A DNA stretch of 64,000 nucleotides from Pirellulales bacterium (GCA_016779265.1 JADHNY010000001.1:1-64000); one strand, 5' to 3'; shown: positions 28,711-40,713, counted from the first letter of the stretch. The notes: generated by a model from the letters alone, not told the origin. Made by a program: numbers and translations.

Positions 28711-31455
28711 TTGGCTGACGACAGCGATCCGCCGGAAGATCAGCAGCCCGGTGGAACGGACGCCTCGAGCGGAACCGATTCAGCCGGCGGCCGGCTCGTA
28801 GAACTGCCCATCGAGCAGGAGCTCAAGGACAGTTATCTGACGTACGCGATGAGCGTCATCGTCAGTCGTGCGTTGCCAGACGTGCGGGATGGGCTGAAGC
28901 CGTCACAGCGGCGAATTCTGGTCGCTATGAACGACCTCAACCTCTCGCCGGGCTCCGGGCGAGTGAAATGCGCCAAAATCTCCGGCGACACCAGCGGTAA
29001 CTACCATCCGCACGGTGAAAGCGTGATCTATCCCACGCTTGTCCGCATGGCCCAGGAATGGAACATGCGGCATGTCCTCGTCGATAAGCAGGGCAACTTT
29101 GGCTCGATCGCCGGCCTGCCTGCTGCTGCCATGCGATACACGGAGGCACGCCTCTCGTCTATCGCGTCGCTGATGCTCGACGACCTTCAGCTCGACACCG
29201 TCGACTATGTTCCGACCTACGACGAGCGAAACACCGAACCGGTGGTGCTGCCGAGCCGTTTCCCCAACCTACTCGTCAATGGTGCTGGCGGTATCGCTGT
29301 CGGCATGGCGACGAGCATCCCGCCTCACAACCTGGGGGAGGTCTGCCGTGGCCTCGTGCGGCTGATCGACGAACCAGGCGTGTCGATGGCAGAACTGGTC
29401 GAGATCATCCCGGGCCCTGACTTCCCCACAGGTGGCATCGTGATGGGCCGCGAGGCGCTGCTCCGTGGCTACCTCACTGGCCGCAGCACGATCACCCTGC
29501 GAGCCCGAGCGCACGTCGAGGAGTTTGGCAAGAATCGTAATCGGATTGTGGTCACCGAGATTCCGTATCAGCAGACCCGCGATGCGATCGAAGAGAAGAT
29601 CGCAGAGCTTGTCAGCGATGACCGGATCAAGGGGATTTCTGCGATCCGCAATGAGAGCGACCTCAAGGAGCCGGTGCGGCTGGTCTTGGAGCTGAAGCGG
29701 GATGCAGATCCCGATGTCGTGCTCAATCAGCTTTACCAGTACTCCTCGCTGCAGACCTCGTTCTCACTGATCTTCCTGGCCCTGGTCGACGGCAAGCCTC
29801 GAATCCTGTCGTTGAAGCAGCTGCTCGAAGAGTTCCTGCGTCATCGCACCACCGTGATTCGTCGTCGCACGCAGCACCTGCTGGCGAAGGCCCGCAGCCG
29901 CAAGCACACCCTCGAAGGGCTGCTGGTGGCACTGGCCAACATTGACGAGGTGATTCGCATCATCCGGTCGTCGTCTTCACAGGCGGAGGCGAAGGAGCGG
30001 CTGATGGGGATTAAGGCTCCGGCTGCCCTGCTGGAGCGGGCTCTTGGCGGTGAAGGCTTTGCGGTCCTGCAGGAGGAACGCGGCGTTGAAGAGGAGTATG
30101 GACTCTCGCCGGTGCAGGCCGATGCCGTGCTGCGTCTAACGCTTGGCCAGTTGGTGAACCTCGAGCAGGAGAAACTCTCCGGCGAACACCGTGAACTGCT
30201 CAGCAAGATTGGGGAGTTCCGACGGATTCTCTCAAGCGAATCAAACATTCGGGCCCTGATCCGTGAGGAGCTCGTCACGCTTGAGTCGAAGCATGCTGAT
30301 CCCCGTCGAACGGAGATCAGCGGCGAGGTTGCGGATATCCGCGACATGGCCGATCTGATCACCGAGGCCACGATGGTGGTCACGATCACCAAGGATGGCT
30401 ACGTCAAGCGAACGGCGGCCGACACCTACCGTGCCCAAAAGCGGGGCGGGAAGGGGCTCAAGGGTGCCAAGAGTGACGAAGACGATCCTGTCGAGCATTT
30501 CTTTGTGGCGAGCACGCATGACTGGCTGCTCGTATTCACCACGCTCGGCAAGGTGTTTTCGATGCGGGTGTTTGAGCTTCCCGAGCTGGCACGCGATGCC
30601 AAGGGACGGGCGCTGGTGAACCTACTGGAGTTCGAGCCAGGCGAACGGGTGGCGGAGTGTCGGGCGGTGTCCGGCTTTGAGGACAAGGATCAGTTCCTGC
30701 TGCTGGCCACACGCAGCGGCATGGTCAAGAAGACGGCCTTAGAGCAGTACCGTCGTCGTCGGACCAAGGGGCTGATCGCGGTCAAACTCCGTGAAGGAGA
30801 TGAGCTGGTCGATGCCGTGGTGTCACGCCCCGGCGATCAGGTGGTTCTTGCCACCTCGAAGGGCATGGCGATTCGCTTCCCTGAATCGGATGTGCGGCCC
30901 ACAGGCCGCGATACCAGTGGTGTGCGGGGCATCAAACTCGGGAGCGGCGACCATCTTGTGGGGATGGTGATCGCAGAGCCGGAGGCCACGCTGCTGACGG
31001 TCTGTGAGCACGGCTACGGCAAACGCACGCCCTTCGGCCCGGGAGACGACCTCGATGAGGTAGCCGAGGAATCGGCCGTCGATGAATCGGCAGTCGGGAC
31101 GGAGGGCACCGATGCCGATTCCACTGACAACGAGGGCAGCGAGGGCGATGGATCGTCGAGCGGCATGCGATACCGCACGCAGCATCGTGGCGGGAAAGGT
31201 GTCCGCGATATCAAGACCACCGCTCGCAACGGCCAAGTGGTGTCGATTGTCTCGGTGCGTGAAGACGATCAGGTCTTCTTGATGACCGGGCTCGGCAAAC
31301 TGCAGCGGGTGAATGTCCGCGAGATCAATGCGATCGGCCGTAACACGCAGGGTGTTCGGATCATGCGACTCGACGACGGCGATACGATCGCTGCTGCGGT
31401 GCATGTACCGCCCGGTGAGCAGGATGAGGATGAGCCTGTCACCGGAGAGGAATAA
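28711..31455 (+). CDS. gyrA: DNA gyrase subunit A (TTG start)
   Basis: [39 protein letters not shown] catalytic Tyr region, GyrA-box-like QKRGGKG. Confidence 0.96.
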   Translation: MADDSDPPEDQQPGGTDASSGTDSAGGRLVELPIEQELKDSYLTYAMSVIVSRALPDVRDGLKPSQRRILVAMNDLNLSPGSGRVKCAKISGDTSGNYHPHGESVIYPTLVRMAQEWNMRHVLVDKQGNFGSIAGLPAAAMRYTEARLSSIASLMLDDLQLDTVDYVPTYDERNTEPVVLPSRFPNLLVNGAGGIAVGMATSIPPHNLGEVCRGLVRLIDEPGVSMAELVEIIPGPDFPTGGIVMGREALLRGYLTGRSTITLRARAHVEEFGKNRNRIVVTEIPYQQTRDAIEEKIAELVSDDRIKGISAIRNESDLKEPVRLVLELKRDADPDVVLNQLYQYSSLQTSFSLIFLALVDGKPRILSLKQLLEEFLRHRTTVIRRRTQHLLAKARSRKHTLEGLLVALANIDEVIRIIRSSSSQAEAKERLMGIKAPAALLERALGGEGFAVLQEERGVEEEYGLSPVQADAVLRLTLGQLVNLEQEKLSGEHRELLSKIGEFRRILSSESNIRALIREELVTLESKHADPRRTEISGEVADIRDMADLITEATMVVTITKDGYVKRTAADTYRAQKRGGKGLKGAKSDEDDPVEHFFVASTHDWLLVFTTLGKVFSMRVFELPELARDAKGRALVNLLEFEPGERVAECRAVSGFEDKDQFLLLATRSGMVKKTALEQYRRRRTKGLIAVKLREGDELVDAVVSRPGDQVVLATSKGMAIRFPESDVRPTGRDTSGVRGIKLGSGDHLVGMVIAEPEATLLTVCEHGYGKRTPFGPGDDLDEVAEESAVDESAVGTEGTDADSTDNEGSEGDGSSSGMRYRTQHRGGKGVRDIKTTARNGQVVSIVSVREDDQVFLMTGLGKLQRVNVREINAIGRNTQGVRIMRLDDGDTIAAAVHVPPGEQDEDEPVTGEE

Positions 31456-31585
31456 AGGCGGAATACGGGCTGCTGAGTCACTGTCGAAGGTTTCCTTTCA
31501 GTTGGGCACAGCCAAACGGGGTTGCAGTCAGGAGTGACGCTGCTGGCCTGCCTGGAGGCAGCAGACTTCAGTTGAGGGGGCTTCG

Positions 31586-32911
31586 ATGCGGATCGGCGTG
31601 GTTGGTACGGGCTATGTCGGACTCGTGAGCGGCACCTGTTTTGCCGATAGCGGCAACACGGTGACCTGCCTCGACATCGACGCTGCGAAGGTGGCACGGC
31701 TGACGGCTGGCGAGGTGCCAATCTACGAGCCTGGTCTGGAAGAGATGGTGGTGCGGAATGCCGAGGCGGGACGGCTTCGCTTTACTACCGACACGGCCAC
31801 TGCCATCGCTGATGCAGAGGTGATCTTTCTGGCAGTCGGTACGCCTCCGTCTGCGGATGGATCCGCGGATCTTTCAGCGCTCTGGAAGGTCGTTGACACA
31901 GTTGCGGAGCATCTCTCTTCAACCGCCATTGTCGTCACGAAGAGCACCGTGCCGGTGGGAACGTGTGCAGGCATCGAACGACGGCTACGAGACCGGCTTG
32001 GCCGTTCCTGCCGTGTCGCCAGCAATCCGGAGTTTCTCAAGGAAGGCGCGGCGATCGAGGACTTCCAAAAGCCAGACCGGGTGGTGGTCGGCGTTCGGGA
32101 GGAGGCTGTCGGCAAGGTGCTCCACAACCTCTACCGGCCATTTCTCCGCACGGAGAATCCGTTCCTTGTGATGTCGCCTGAAAGCTCGGAGATGACCAAG
32201 TATGTGGCCAATGCACTGCTGGCCACCAAGATCAGCTTCATCAACGAGGTGGCGAATCTCTCTGAGCGCATGGAGGCGGACATTGATGATGTCCGTCGTG
32301 GCATCGGACACGACAGCCGCATCGGCTTTGCTTTTCTCTTTCCTGGGGTTGGCTACGGCGGAAGCTGTTTCCCCAAGGATGTGCAGGCCTTGGCCGCCAT
32401 GGCACGTGACAAGGGGGTTGGCTCGCGGATTCTCACCGCGGTGCACGAGACCAACCTCGCCCAGAAAAAGGTGCTGGGCCAAAAGATCCTGGCCCACTAC
32501 GGCGGCAGCCTTGAGGGGAAAACAGTTGCCATCTGGGGGCTCGCTTTCAAGGCTCGCACCGACGATGTGCGTGATGCTCCGGCAATCGACCTGATCCACC
32601 AGATGCTCTCTGGGGGAGCGCGGGTGCGGGTGCATGATCCTGAGGCGATGGGCAATGTGCAGGCGATCTTTGGCGATGCCCTCTCGTACGCGGAGGGGCC
32701 GCTCGATGCGGCTCGCGGGGCGGACTGTCTGGCGGTGGTCACCGAGTGGGGAGCGTATCGCCGTCCCGACTTTGATGCCTTGGCCAAAACGTTGGCCGGA
32801 CGCGTCATCTTTGACGGCCGTAATCTCTATGAGCCCGAGGAGATGCGGGCCCGTGGCTTCACGTATTACGCCATCGGCAAGCAGCCCGTGGTCGAGCCAA
32901 GCGACGGTTGA
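31586..32911 (+). CDS. ugd: UDP-glucose 6-dehydrogenase
   Basis: [79 protein letters not shown]. Confidence 0.96.
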   Translation: MRIGVVGTGYVGLVSGTCFADSGNTVTCLDIDAAKVARLTAGEVPIYEPGLEEMVVRNAEAGRLRFTTDTATAIADAEVIFLAVGTPPSADGSADLSALWKVVDTVAEHLSSTAIVVTKSTVPVGTCAGIERRLRDRLGRSCRVASNPEFLKEGAAIEDFQKPDRVVVGVREEAVGKVLHNLYRPFLRTENPFLVMSPESSEMTKYVANALLATKISFINEVANLSERMEADIDDVRRGIGHDSRIGFAFLFPGVGYGGSCFPKDVQALAAMARDKGVGSRILTAVHETNLAQKKVLGQKILAHYGGSLEGKTVAIWGLAFKARTDDVRDAPAIDLIHQMLSGGARVRVHDPEAMGNVQAIFGDALSYAEGPLDAARGADCLAVVTEWGAYRRPDFDALAKTLAGRVIFDGRNLYEPEEMRARGFTYYAIGKQPVVEPSDG

Positions 32912-32947
32912 CATCTTTCACGCACGCATGCTGCGTGAGAAGTGTCA
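32909..32947 (+). terminator. Long imperfect hairpin TGACATCTTTCACGCA-cgcatgc-TGCGTGAGAAGTGTCA starting at the ugd stop codon
   Basis: 16-bp stem with 1 mismatch and 2 G-T pairs; no T-tract. Confidence 0.6.
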
Positions 32948-33009
32948 TGAGCCGGGGCTGTGCACGCCGTGTTGAGCGAGCCGAGAGCGTTCTTTCGATG
33001 GCCGTTTGT

Positions 33010-33039
33010 TTGACACACTTTTTCGGCCGGATGTAGATT
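33010..33039 (+). promoter_or_regulatory. Putative hppA promoter TTGACA-N18-TAGATT
   Basis: Consensus -35, near-consensus -10, about 110 bp upstream of ATG 33149. Confidence 0.5.
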
Positions 33040-33148
33040 CCGCTGATCTTTGGGTGAGGGGAGTGACAGACTCGCTTCATCTTTTCTTTGTTTCTTCCAC
33101 CGCGTCGTCGTTTCGTGGAGTGATGCAGTGACTGCTACATGTCGTGTC

Positions 33149-35830
33149 ATGTCAACGGGTCTCTTGAGCCTTCGTGTCTCATTGTCAGCGTTTCTGGCGG
33201 TGAGTCTCGCCGCCGTACTGCTGGCTGGAGTCCCGACAGGTGCTGCCGCTCAGGAGGCTGCTGCTGAGGCCTCAGACAGTGCTGAAACGGAGACAGCTGC
33301 TGAGGCTGCCGTGACAGATGCTGCACCACCAGCAGACTCTTCTGCTGTTCCCACCTCGGCTTCAGAAGCGGCTGCGGGCGAAGCAGACGTGCATGGACGG
33401 ATTGGCCTCATCAGCAGGTTTGGCTTCTGGTGGCTTGTGGGCTTGGCGGGGGCGGTGCTTGCCCTCTGGCAGGCCCTCCAGTTTTATCGCTGGATGGAGT
33501 CGCAGTCGGGCGGCACAGAGAAGAACGAAGAGATTGCCGGTTACGTCCGCACCGGTGCAGATGCGTATCTCCGCCAGCAGTACAAGGTGGTGGCGGTTTT
33601 CTTTGCGGTGATCTTTGTGCTGCTGATGGTGATGGCGTTTGGCCTTGGTGTGCAGAGCGCATGGGTGCCGTTTGCCTTCCTGTCGGGGGGGCTGTTTTCA
33701 GGACTTGCCGGCTGGTTTGGCATGAAGACCGCCACCCTGGCGAGCAACCGTACAGCGGCTGGCGCTGAGCGGAGCCTGAACGAGGGACTGCAGGTGGCGT
33801 TTCGATCTGGTGCCGTGATGGGTCTGACTGTCGTGGGGCTGGGCCTGCTCGACATCATGATCTGGTTCTTCGTCCTCTATTGGCTGGTGCCGATGTTCGC
33901 CACGCCACTCTCGCTGGAAGAGATCACCGTCACGATGCTCTGTTTCGGGATGGGGGCGAGTTCGCAGGCTCTGTTTGCCCGAGTTGGCGGCGGCATCTTT
34001 ACGAAGGCTGCCGATGTTGGGGCAGACCTGGTCGGTAAGGTTGAACAGAACATTCCCGAGGACGATGCTCGCAACCCAGCCACGATTGCAGACAACGTGG
34101 GTGACAATGTTGGCGATGTCGCCGGCATGGGGGCCGACCTCTACGAAAGCTACTGCGGCAGCATCCTGGCCACCGCAGCTCTCGGTGTGGCGGCGTTTCA
34201 GACACAGGGCACGCAGATGCAGATGGCAGCACTATTCCTGCCGATGACGATTGCCGCGATCGGGATTGGCCTCTCGATCTGGGGAATCTGGCAGGTGAAG
34301 ACACAGGAGGATTCATCGCAGAAGACGCTTTTGGCCGCCCTCGCCAAGGGAATCAACCTCTCCACGGTGGCCATCGTTGGTGCGTCATTTGTGCTGACCT
34401 TTCTGCTGCTGGGGAAGCCGCACATCGGTGTCGCCGTGAGTGTGATTGTTGGCCTGGTTGCAGGCTGGCTGATCGGCAAGTGGACTGAATACTCCACGAG
34501 CAACGAGTTTGCACCGACGAAGGAACTGGCTGATCAGGCGCTGACTGGTCCTGCCACGATCATCATTGGCGGCGTCGCCGAAGGGATGATGAGCGTCTGG
34601 GCGCCCGTGCTGATCACCGGTGTGGCCACGCTGCTCTCCTTTGGGTTTGCCAATGGATTCAGCTTTGCCGATCCCGGCCTCTTCGCCCTCGGCCTCTATG
34701 GGGTCGGCATTGCGGCCGTCGGCATGCTCTCGACGCTCGGCATCACCCTGGCAACTGATGCCTATGGACCGATCGCCGACAACGCGGGTGGCAACGCTCA
34801 GATGGCAGGCATGCCTGAGGTGGTACGTGAGCGGACCGACGCGTTGGACGCTCTGGGCAACACGACTGCGGCCACTGGCAAGGGTTTTGCAATCGGTTCG
34901 GCTGCCCTGACGGCTCTCGCTCTCCTGGCTGCCTATGTCGAGGAGGTGCGAATCGGTTTTGAACGCTGGGGCGAAGCGGTCGTGGAGACGGCTGACGGGC
35001 AGGCCATCGAGCCTGGCACCTGGGTCAAGGTGGGGGGGGATGTGGTCATGCAGGCAGGGGCGACGTCTGCAGGCAACGAGACCTGGCTGATTCTCAGCGA
35101 GAAGGGCATCGCTGGGTACGCCAATGCGGCAGATCGGGCTCCGGTTGAGTCGCTCTCCGATGAGTCGCGGGTCGCGCAGTTGGAGGCCTCCGGTGAGATC
35201 GTGAAAGTGGCGGACGCCCGCATGGCGGACTTCATGCGGTTCTACGATGTGACGCTGATGAATCCGAAGGTGCTCGTCGGGCTGTTTATCGGAGCGATGA
35301 GCACGTTTGTCTTCTGTGCGCTCACGATGAAGGCGGTCGGGCGAGCCGCGAAGGGCATGGTGGAGGAGGTTCGCCGTCAGTTCCGTGAGAAGCCGGGCAT
35401 CATGGAGGGCACGGAGACGCCAGACTATGCGACTCCAGTCGCGATTAGCACAAAAGCCGCCCAGAAAGAAATGGTGCTGCCGTCGTTGCTGGCCTTGCTA
35501 ACACCGGTGGTCACGGGCCTGCTGCTGGGCGTCGGTGGTGTGATGGGGCTACTGGTGGGAGGGCTGACGAGCGGCTTCTGCGTCGCGGTCTTCATGGCCA
35601 ACGCTGGTGGTGCCTGGGACAACGCGAAGAAGTACATCGAGAGCGGTGTGCATGGCGGGAAGGGCACTGAGGCCCACAAGGCTGCTGTCGTCGGCGACAC
35701 CGTGGGCGACCCGTTCAAGGACACCAGCGGGCCGAGCCTCAACATTCTCGTCAAGCTGATGAGTATGGTGAGTGTCGTGGCTGCCGGGCTCGTGGTACGG
35801 TTCAGCCTGGAAGCGTTCGGTATCTTCTGA
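33149..35830 (+). CDS. hppA: Membrane-bound ion-translocating pyrophosphatase
   Basis: [101 protein letters not shown]. Confidence 0.96.
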   Translation: MSTGLLSLRVSLSAFLAVSLAAVLLAGVPTGAAAQEAAAEASDSAETETAAEAAVTDAAPPADSSAVPTSASEAAAGEADVHGRIGLISRFGFWWLVGLAGAVLALWQALQFYRWMESQSGGTEKNEEIAGYVRTGADAYLRQQYKVVAVFFAVIFVLLMVMAFGLGVQSAWVPFAFLSGGLFSGLAGWFGMKTATLASNRTAAGAERSLNEGLQVAFRSGAVMGLTVVGLGLLDIMIWFFVLYWLVPMFATPLSLEEITVTMLCFGMGASSQALFARVGGGIFTKAADVGADLVGKVEQNIPEDDARNPATIADNVGDNVGDVAGMGADLYESYCGSILATAALGVAAFQTQGTQMQMAALFLPMTIAAIGIGLSIWGIWQVKTQEDSSQKTLLAALAKGINLSTVAIVGASFVLTFLLLGKPHIGVAVSVIVGLVAGWLIGKWTEYSTSNEFAPTKELADQALTGPATIIIGGVAEGMMSVWAPVLITGVATLLSFGFANGFSFADPGLFALGLYGVGIAAVGMLSTLGITLATDAYGPIADNAGGNAQMAGMPEVVRERTDALDALGNTTAATGKGFAIGSAALTALALLAAYVEEVRIGFERWGEAVVETADGQAIEPGTWVKVGGDVVMQAGATSAGNETWLILSEKGIAGYANAADRAPVESLSDESRVAQLEASGEIVKVADARMADFMRFYDVTLMNPKVLVGLFIGAMSTFVFCALTMKAVGRAAKGMVEEVRRQFREKPGIMEGTETPDYATPVAISTKAAQKEMVLPSLLALLTPVVTGLLLGVGGVMGLLVGGLTSGFCVAVFMANAGGAWDNAKKYIESGVHGGKGTEAHKAAVVGDTVGDPFKDTSGPSLNILVKLMSMVSVVAAGLVVRFSLEAFGIF

Positions 35831-35855
35831 TTCTCCGCGGACTGCAGACTCTTCT

Positions 35856-36974
35856 ATGCGACCTGGCTTTGCGTTTTCGGTTGAGGCGACAGATCCAACC
35901 GGAGCGCGGGCCGGGCATCTGTCGACGCCCCATGGTGCCGTGGAAACACCCACCTTCATGCCGGTGGGCACACTGGCGTCGGTCAAGGGTGTGGACGTTG
36001 GGCGGCTTGCGGAGACAGGAGCGGGGGTCGTCCTCGGCAATACCTACCACCTGCATCTGCGGCCAGGAGAACGGATTGTCGAGGCGGCCGGAGGTCTGGC
36101 CGCCTTTATGGGCTGGTCGGGCCCCACACTGACGGACTCGGGTGGCTTTCAGATCTTCAGCCTGGCCGAACAGGTCAAGATTACCGATGACGGAGCCGCT
36201 TTCCGTTCGCATGTCGACGGAGCGGCCGTCCGGCTGACTCCCGAGGACTCGATGCAGATCCAGCAGAGTCTCGGTGCTGACATTGCCATGCAGCTCGATG
36301 ATGTCGTGGGGCTGCCGGCAGAGCCTCGGCGGGTTGAGCAGGCGATGCAGAGGTCATTGGCCTGGGCAGAACGCTGCCTCGAGGCCCACACGCGGCCTGA
36401 TCAGGCTCTGTTTGGGATCGTGCAGGGTGGGCTGGACCCGGGGCTGCGGCAGGCGAGCGCCGAGGCCCTGTCGCGGATGAGCTTCGACGGCCTTGCTGTT
36501 GGGGGGCTCTCGGTGGGGGAGGGTGCAGAGGCGATGCGGGCGACGCTTTCAGCGACCATGCCACATCTGCCCACTGACCGTCCTCGCTACCTGATGGGCG
36601 TGGGACGGCCGATCGATCTGATTGACGGCGTGACCGCGGGAATCGACATGTTTGACTGCGTCCTGCCGACGCGATGCGGGCGGACGGCGCTGGCGTTCAC
36701 CTTTTCTGGCGTGCTTAAGATGCGGCATGCCCGGCTGATCGAAGACCGTCGCCCGATCGAGGAAGACTGCCCCTGTCCTGCCTGCCGGCACAGCCGCAGC
36801 TACCTGCGGCATCTGTTCCTGGCGGGTGAAATGCTCGGGCCGATTTTGGTGTCACTGCACAACCTGACGATGTACGCTCGGCTGATGCGGAGGCTCCGTG
36901 ACGCGGTCCTGGCAGGCCGTCTCGGCGTGGTCGCGGAGCAGCTGCGGGGGCCGATCGAGGGCGAGGCGGACTGA
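35856..36974 (+). CDS. tgt: tRNA-guanine transglycosylase
   Basis: [65 protein letters not shown]. Confidence 0.97.
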   Translation: MRPGFAFSVEATDPTGARAGHLSTPHGAVETPTFMPVGTLASVKGVDVGRLAETGAGVVLGNTYHLHLRPGERIVEAAGGLAAFMGWSGPTLTDSGGFQIFSLAEQVKITDDGAAFRSHVDGAAVRLTPEDSMQIQQSLGADIAMQLDDVVGLPAEPRRVEQAMQRSLAWAERCLEAHTRPDQALFGIVQGGLDPGLRQASAEALSRMSFDGLAVGGLSVGEGAEAMRATLSATMPHLPTDRPRYLMGVGRPIDLIDGVTAGIDMFDCVLPTRCGRTALAFTFSGVLKMRHARLIEDRRPIEEDCPCPACRHSRSYLRHLFLAGEMLGPILVSLHNLTMYARLMRRLRDAVLAGRLGVVAEQLRGPIEGEAD

Positions 36975-37002
36975 TCCAGAGCCGGTTCAGAACGGCACGG
37001 GC

Positions 37003-37032
37003 TTGTCCACTGCCGATCGCGGTTCGTATGAT
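37003..37032 (+). promoter_or_regulatory. Putative yajC promoter TTGTCC-N18-TATGAT
   Basis: Hexamers about 90 bp upstream of the GTG start. Confidence 0.35.
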
Positions 37033-37121
37033 CCGGCTCTTACCAGGAGCTCTCCCGCCGCGGGTGCGGATCGGGGAGAGGTCCGTTGTCCTGTTGCCCG
37101 CAACGAGTGGAAACCACGTCC

Positions 37122-37541
37122 GTGAGTTTTTTGAGCCTGTCGTGGTCTTCCGTTTTCCCGTTGGCTGCAGGAATCTCCTGGGGGCTCCCCCTGGCTGAGG
37201 CCGCCGAAGGCAACCCGCCCCCGGAGTCGGTGCAACTGCTGGTGCAGTACCTGCCGCTGGTGGCGATTGTGTTTTTGGCCTGGATGCTGCTCTACCGTCC
37301 GGAGAGGCAGCGGCAGCTCGCTCAGGAGAAGTTGCGTGACAACCTGAAGCGGAATGATCGCGTGGTCACCGCTGGTGGGCTTTATGGCACGGTGTCGGCC
37401 GTCGATCGGGACGGTGATCGCGTGACGCTCAAAGTCGACGAATCAAACAATATCAAGCTCGACGTGACCCTCGGCAGCGTGCTGCGTGTGCTGGGCGACA
37501 CGAAATCTGGAGCATCGCAGGGAACGGAAGGAGCCGGTTGA
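37122..37541 (+). CDS. yajC: Preprotein translocase subunit YajC (GTG start)
   Basis: QYLPLVAIVFLAWMLLYRPERQRQ...RVVTAGGLYGTVSAVDRDGDRVTLKVDESNNIKLDVTLGSV; between tgt and secDF. Confidence 0.9.
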   Translation: MSFLSLSWSSVFPLAAGISWGLPLAEAAEGNPPPESVQLLVQYLPLVAIVFLAWMLLYRPERQRQLAQEKLRDNLKRNDRVVTAGGLYGTVSAVDRDGDRVTLKVDESNNIKLDVTLGSVLRVLGDTKSGASQGTEGAG

Positions 37542-37544
37542 CCG

Positions 37545-40500
37545 ATGGCAGCAAACCATCTTCTCGGAGGCTGCATGGCGATCCTGGGACAGGCCGCGGC
37601 TGAGCCGCAGCCGTGGTATACGGAAGGCTGGGTGTTGTGGCTGATTGCCGCTGCCTGCATTCTTGCCCCAAGCGCTGTGGCCTATCTGATTTCCGGCGGT
37701 CTGCGGGCAAAAGATATGTGGGGCCGCATGGCGGTCGTGCTCACTGCGCTGACATGTGGTGTGGTGATCGTTGCTTCTGGCTGGCCACCACGGCTGGGGA
37801 TCGACCTCAAGGGTGGTGTGATCCTGGTGTACGAGGTGGATGCAGCCAAACGTGTTGGCGAGCAGGCCGACGACGCTGCTCGACGGATGGAAGACGTCAT
37901 CAACCGCGAGGAGGGCCTCAAGGGCGTGGCCTCGCGGACCGCTGAAGGAACGGTCGCTGTGCGGCTGGAGACTGCCGATGCCTCTGCGGTGGAACGGTTT
38001 GTCGCGGCGGTCGACGCGGTCGACTTCGGCGAGGTGCAGGTCCGTTTGGACGATCGTGAAGAGACCGCTGAGGCTGTGACGCTCGACTACAGCGTTGCCG
38101 GAGGTGCTCAACCGGTCGACATGGACAAGCTTGTGGCTGCCGTCAGCCGCCGCGTGAATCCAGGCGGACAAAAAGAGGTCACGGTTCGGCAGTATGGGCT
38201 CGACCAGCTGGAAGTCATTGTGCCTGATGTTGATCAGGCCGAAGTCGATCTGATTAAGCGAATCGTCTCGAGCGCAGGTGTGCTTGAGTTCCGGATCACG
38301 GCCAACTCTTCAGACCCTCGACACCGCCGCGTGATCGAACTGGGTTCACGAACGCCAGGCACAATTGTCTCAGAGGAAGGTCGGCAGATCGGCCGCTGGG
38401 TCGAGCTCGACACCGCCAAAATTGGCGTCGGTGAGGCAAGTGGACTGGTCACGCGGGCTGCATCGGACGGCCGCACTGAAGTGCTGGTGGTGCTCGATCG
38501 CTTCAATGTGACCGGTGGCTATCTCACCAGGTCGCTTGCGAGTTACGACCAGAATCTGCAGCCGTGTGTGAACTTCTCCTTCAACTCGGCCGGCTCGTCC
38601 TTGTTTGGCACCCTGACAGGGCAGAACCTGCCTGACCAGGCAAATGGTCTGACGAGCCGACTCGGTATTGTTCTCGACGATGTGCTGCTGTCGGCTCCCA
38701 CGATCCGCACAGCAATCTCGGGCGACGGTCAGATCACTGGCAGCTTCAAGCAGGCAGACGTCGAGTTTCTCGTCGGCGTTCTCAATGCCGGCAGTCTTCC
38801 GGCAGCGCTCTCAAGCGAGCCGGTCAGTGAGCAGAACATCAGTCCCCAGCTGGGGGCAGACACGATTCGATCAGGCAGTCAGGCCATGCTCTTCGCCCTC
38901 GTGGCGGTGCTGGTGTTCATGCTTGCCTACTACCGCTTCATGGGCCTGGTGGCGGACCTCGCCGTGGTGCTCAATGTGGTGCTCGTCGTGGCGGTCATGA
39001 TCAGCATCAAGGCCGCCTTCACGCTGGCAGGCTTGGCTGGCCTCGTGCTTTCGGTGGGCATGGCGGTGGACGCCAATGTGCTCATCTACGAACGCATGCG
39101 AGAAGAGCTTGATCGTGGAGCAGCGATGCGGATGGCAATTCGCAACGGCTTTCAGCGAGCCTTCTCCACGATCGTCGACTCCAATCTGACGACATTGATC
39201 ACCGGCGTCGTGCTCTACGCGATCGGGACCGATCAGCTGAAGGGGTTTGCGGTCACGTTGGTGCTCGGGCTCACGCTCAATCTGTTTACCGCGGTGTTTT
39301 GTTCACGGGTTGTGTTCGACCTAGCAGAACGCAACCGCTGGATCACAAGGCTCTCGATGTCACGTCTGTTCGGGAAGACAGACATCGGTTTTGTGGCTTA
39401 CGTGCGACCGGCCGTGGCAGGGGCGGTGGTGTTTTTGTGTATCGGTGGTGCTGCGGTCTTCTACCGTGGGCAAGGCCTCCTCGATATCGACTTCACTGGC
39501 GGCTCCAGCGTGCAACTGGCCTTTAAGGAAGGCGAAGAACTGGATGTGGCTGAGGTGCGTGAGGCCGTCGCTTCGCTGGACGACGTGGCGGTGAGTTCGA
39601 TGACCTCCTCGGATTCAGCCGCTGGCAGTCGCTACAAGATTGACACCTCCGTAAAGGATGCCGACCTCGTTGAGAAGACTCTCCAGGAGGCATTCCCAGG
39701 ACGTCTGGCGACCTACTCGATGGAGTTTGGTGACGTGACACCGCTCGATGCTCCATCAGATGATGCTCCATCAGATGATGCTGCTGATGCTGCGAGTGGT
39801 ACCCAATCCGAACAGGAATCTGCCGAGGAGAGCGATGAAGACACAGCTGTACTGGTAAGCCAGGTGGTGCTCGACTTCCCGCAGCGGATTAACCTGCCTG
39901 CCCTTGAAGAGGTCCTCGGTAGGGCTCTTGAGGCGGAAGCCGCGGCTGATGCGGCCTATCAGCTAGACGCCGGCGAGCCGGGCTCCGGGACGAGCGGTGT
40001 TCGTGCCAAGCCGTATCGTGAGTGGACTCTCTCAACCGCTCTCGACGTTGAAGGAACGCGTCGAGTGGCCGAACGGATGGCGACAGAGCTTGCCGAAACC
40101 CCGGTCTACCTGTCTGCCAATCGGATCGGTGGGAAAGTTGCGGGCAACACACAGGTCACCGCTGGCTACGCCCTCGTCGCGAGCCTGGTCTGCATCGTGC
40201 TTTATGTCTGGCTGCGATTTCAGAACGTGGCCTTCGGTCTTGCAGCGGTGGTGGCCTTGGCTCACGACGTGCTGGTGACCGTGTCGTGTCTTGCTCTGAG
40301 TACGTTCCTCGCGCCGTTCCTTGGCTGGGCCTTGGTCGATGACTTTAAGATCAGCCTCGACGTGATTGCTGCCCTGCTGACGATTGTGGGCTTCTCAATC
40401 AACGACACGATCGTGATCTTCGACCGGCTCCGTGAGATCCGCGGCAAGAGTCCGTTTGTGACGCCAGTCATGGTCGACCGGGCCCTCAATCAGACCCTCA

Positions 40501-40688
40501 GTCGAACGATCCTGACGTCAGGTACCTCGTTGTTGGCAACGCTGATCCTCTACATCTTTGGTGGCCAGGGCATCCACGCTTTTGCCTTTACGATGCTGAT
40601 CGGCATCATCAGTGGTACGTTCAGCACGATCTACATTGCCTCGCCGTTGGTGCTCTTGCTGCAGCGGCGAGCGGCTCAGAGGGCGTAA
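37545..40688 (+). CDS. secDF: SecD-SecF fusion protein
   Basis: GIDLKGGVILVYEVD, LAGLVLSVGMAVDANVLIYERMREEL (SecD), DIDFTGGSSVQLAF and FSINDTIVIFDRLREIR (SecF) in one 1047-aa ORF. Confidence 0.96.
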   Translation: MAANHLLGGCMAILGQAAAEPQPWYTEGWVLWLIAAACILAPSAVAYLISGGLRAKDMWGRMAVVLTALTCGVVIVASGWPPRLGIDLKGGVILVYEVDAAKRVGEQADDAARRMEDVINREEGLKGVASRTAEGTVAVRLETADASAVERFVAAVDAVDFGEVQVRLDDREETAEAVTLDYSVAGGAQPVDMDKLVAAVSRRVNPGGQKEVTVRQYGLDQLEVIVPDVDQAEVDLIKRIVSSAGVLEFRITANSSDPRHRRVIELGSRTPGTIVSEEGRQIGRWVELDTAKIGVGEASGLVTRAASDGRTEVLVVLDRFNVTGGYLTRSLASYDQNLQPCVNFSFNSAGSSLFGTLTGQNLPDQANGLTSRLGIVLDDVLLSAPTIRTAISGDGQITGSFKQADVEFLVGVLNAGSLPAALSSEPVSEQNISPQLGADTIRSGSQAMLFALVAVLVFMLAYYRFMGLVADLAVVLNVVLVVAVMISIKAAFTLAGLAGLVLSVGMAVDANVLIYERMREELDRGAAMRMAIRNGFQRAFSTIVDSNLTTLITGVVLYAIGTDQLKGFAVTLVLGLTLNLFTAVFCSRVVFDLAERNRWITRLSMSRLFGKTDIGFVAYVRPAVAGAVVFLCIGGAAVFYRGQGLLDIDFTGGSSVQLAFKEGEELDVAEVREAVASLDDVAVSSMTSSDSAAGSRYKIDTSVKDADLVEKTLQEAFPGRLATYSMEFGDVTPLDAPSDDAPSDDAADAASGTQSEQESAEESDEDTAVLVSQVVLDFPQRINLPALEEVLGRALEAEAAADAAYQLDAGEPGSGTSGVRAKPYREWTLSTALDVEGTRRVAERMATELAETPVYLSANRIGGKVAGNTQVTAGYALVASLVCIVLYVWLRFQNVAFGLAAVVALAHDVLVTVSCLALSTFLAPFLGWALVDDFKISLDVIAALLTIVGFSINDTIVIFDRLREIRGKSPFVTPVMVDRALNQTLSRTILTSGTSLLATLILYIFGGQGIHAFAFTMLIGIISGTFSTIYIASPLVLLLQRRAAQRA
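39747..39776. repeat. Exact tandem duplication of the 15-mer gatgctccatcagat within secDF
   Basis: 39747-39761 and 39762-39776 identical; encodes DAPSDDAPSDDA. Confidence 0.9.
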
Positions 40689-40713
40689 GCCAGCGAAGCG
40701 GGCCACCCACTTC

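Noticed and set aside
37615-37625. ggtatacgga resembling the promoter motif
   Set aside because: Lies inside secDF coding sequence and diverges after TATAC.
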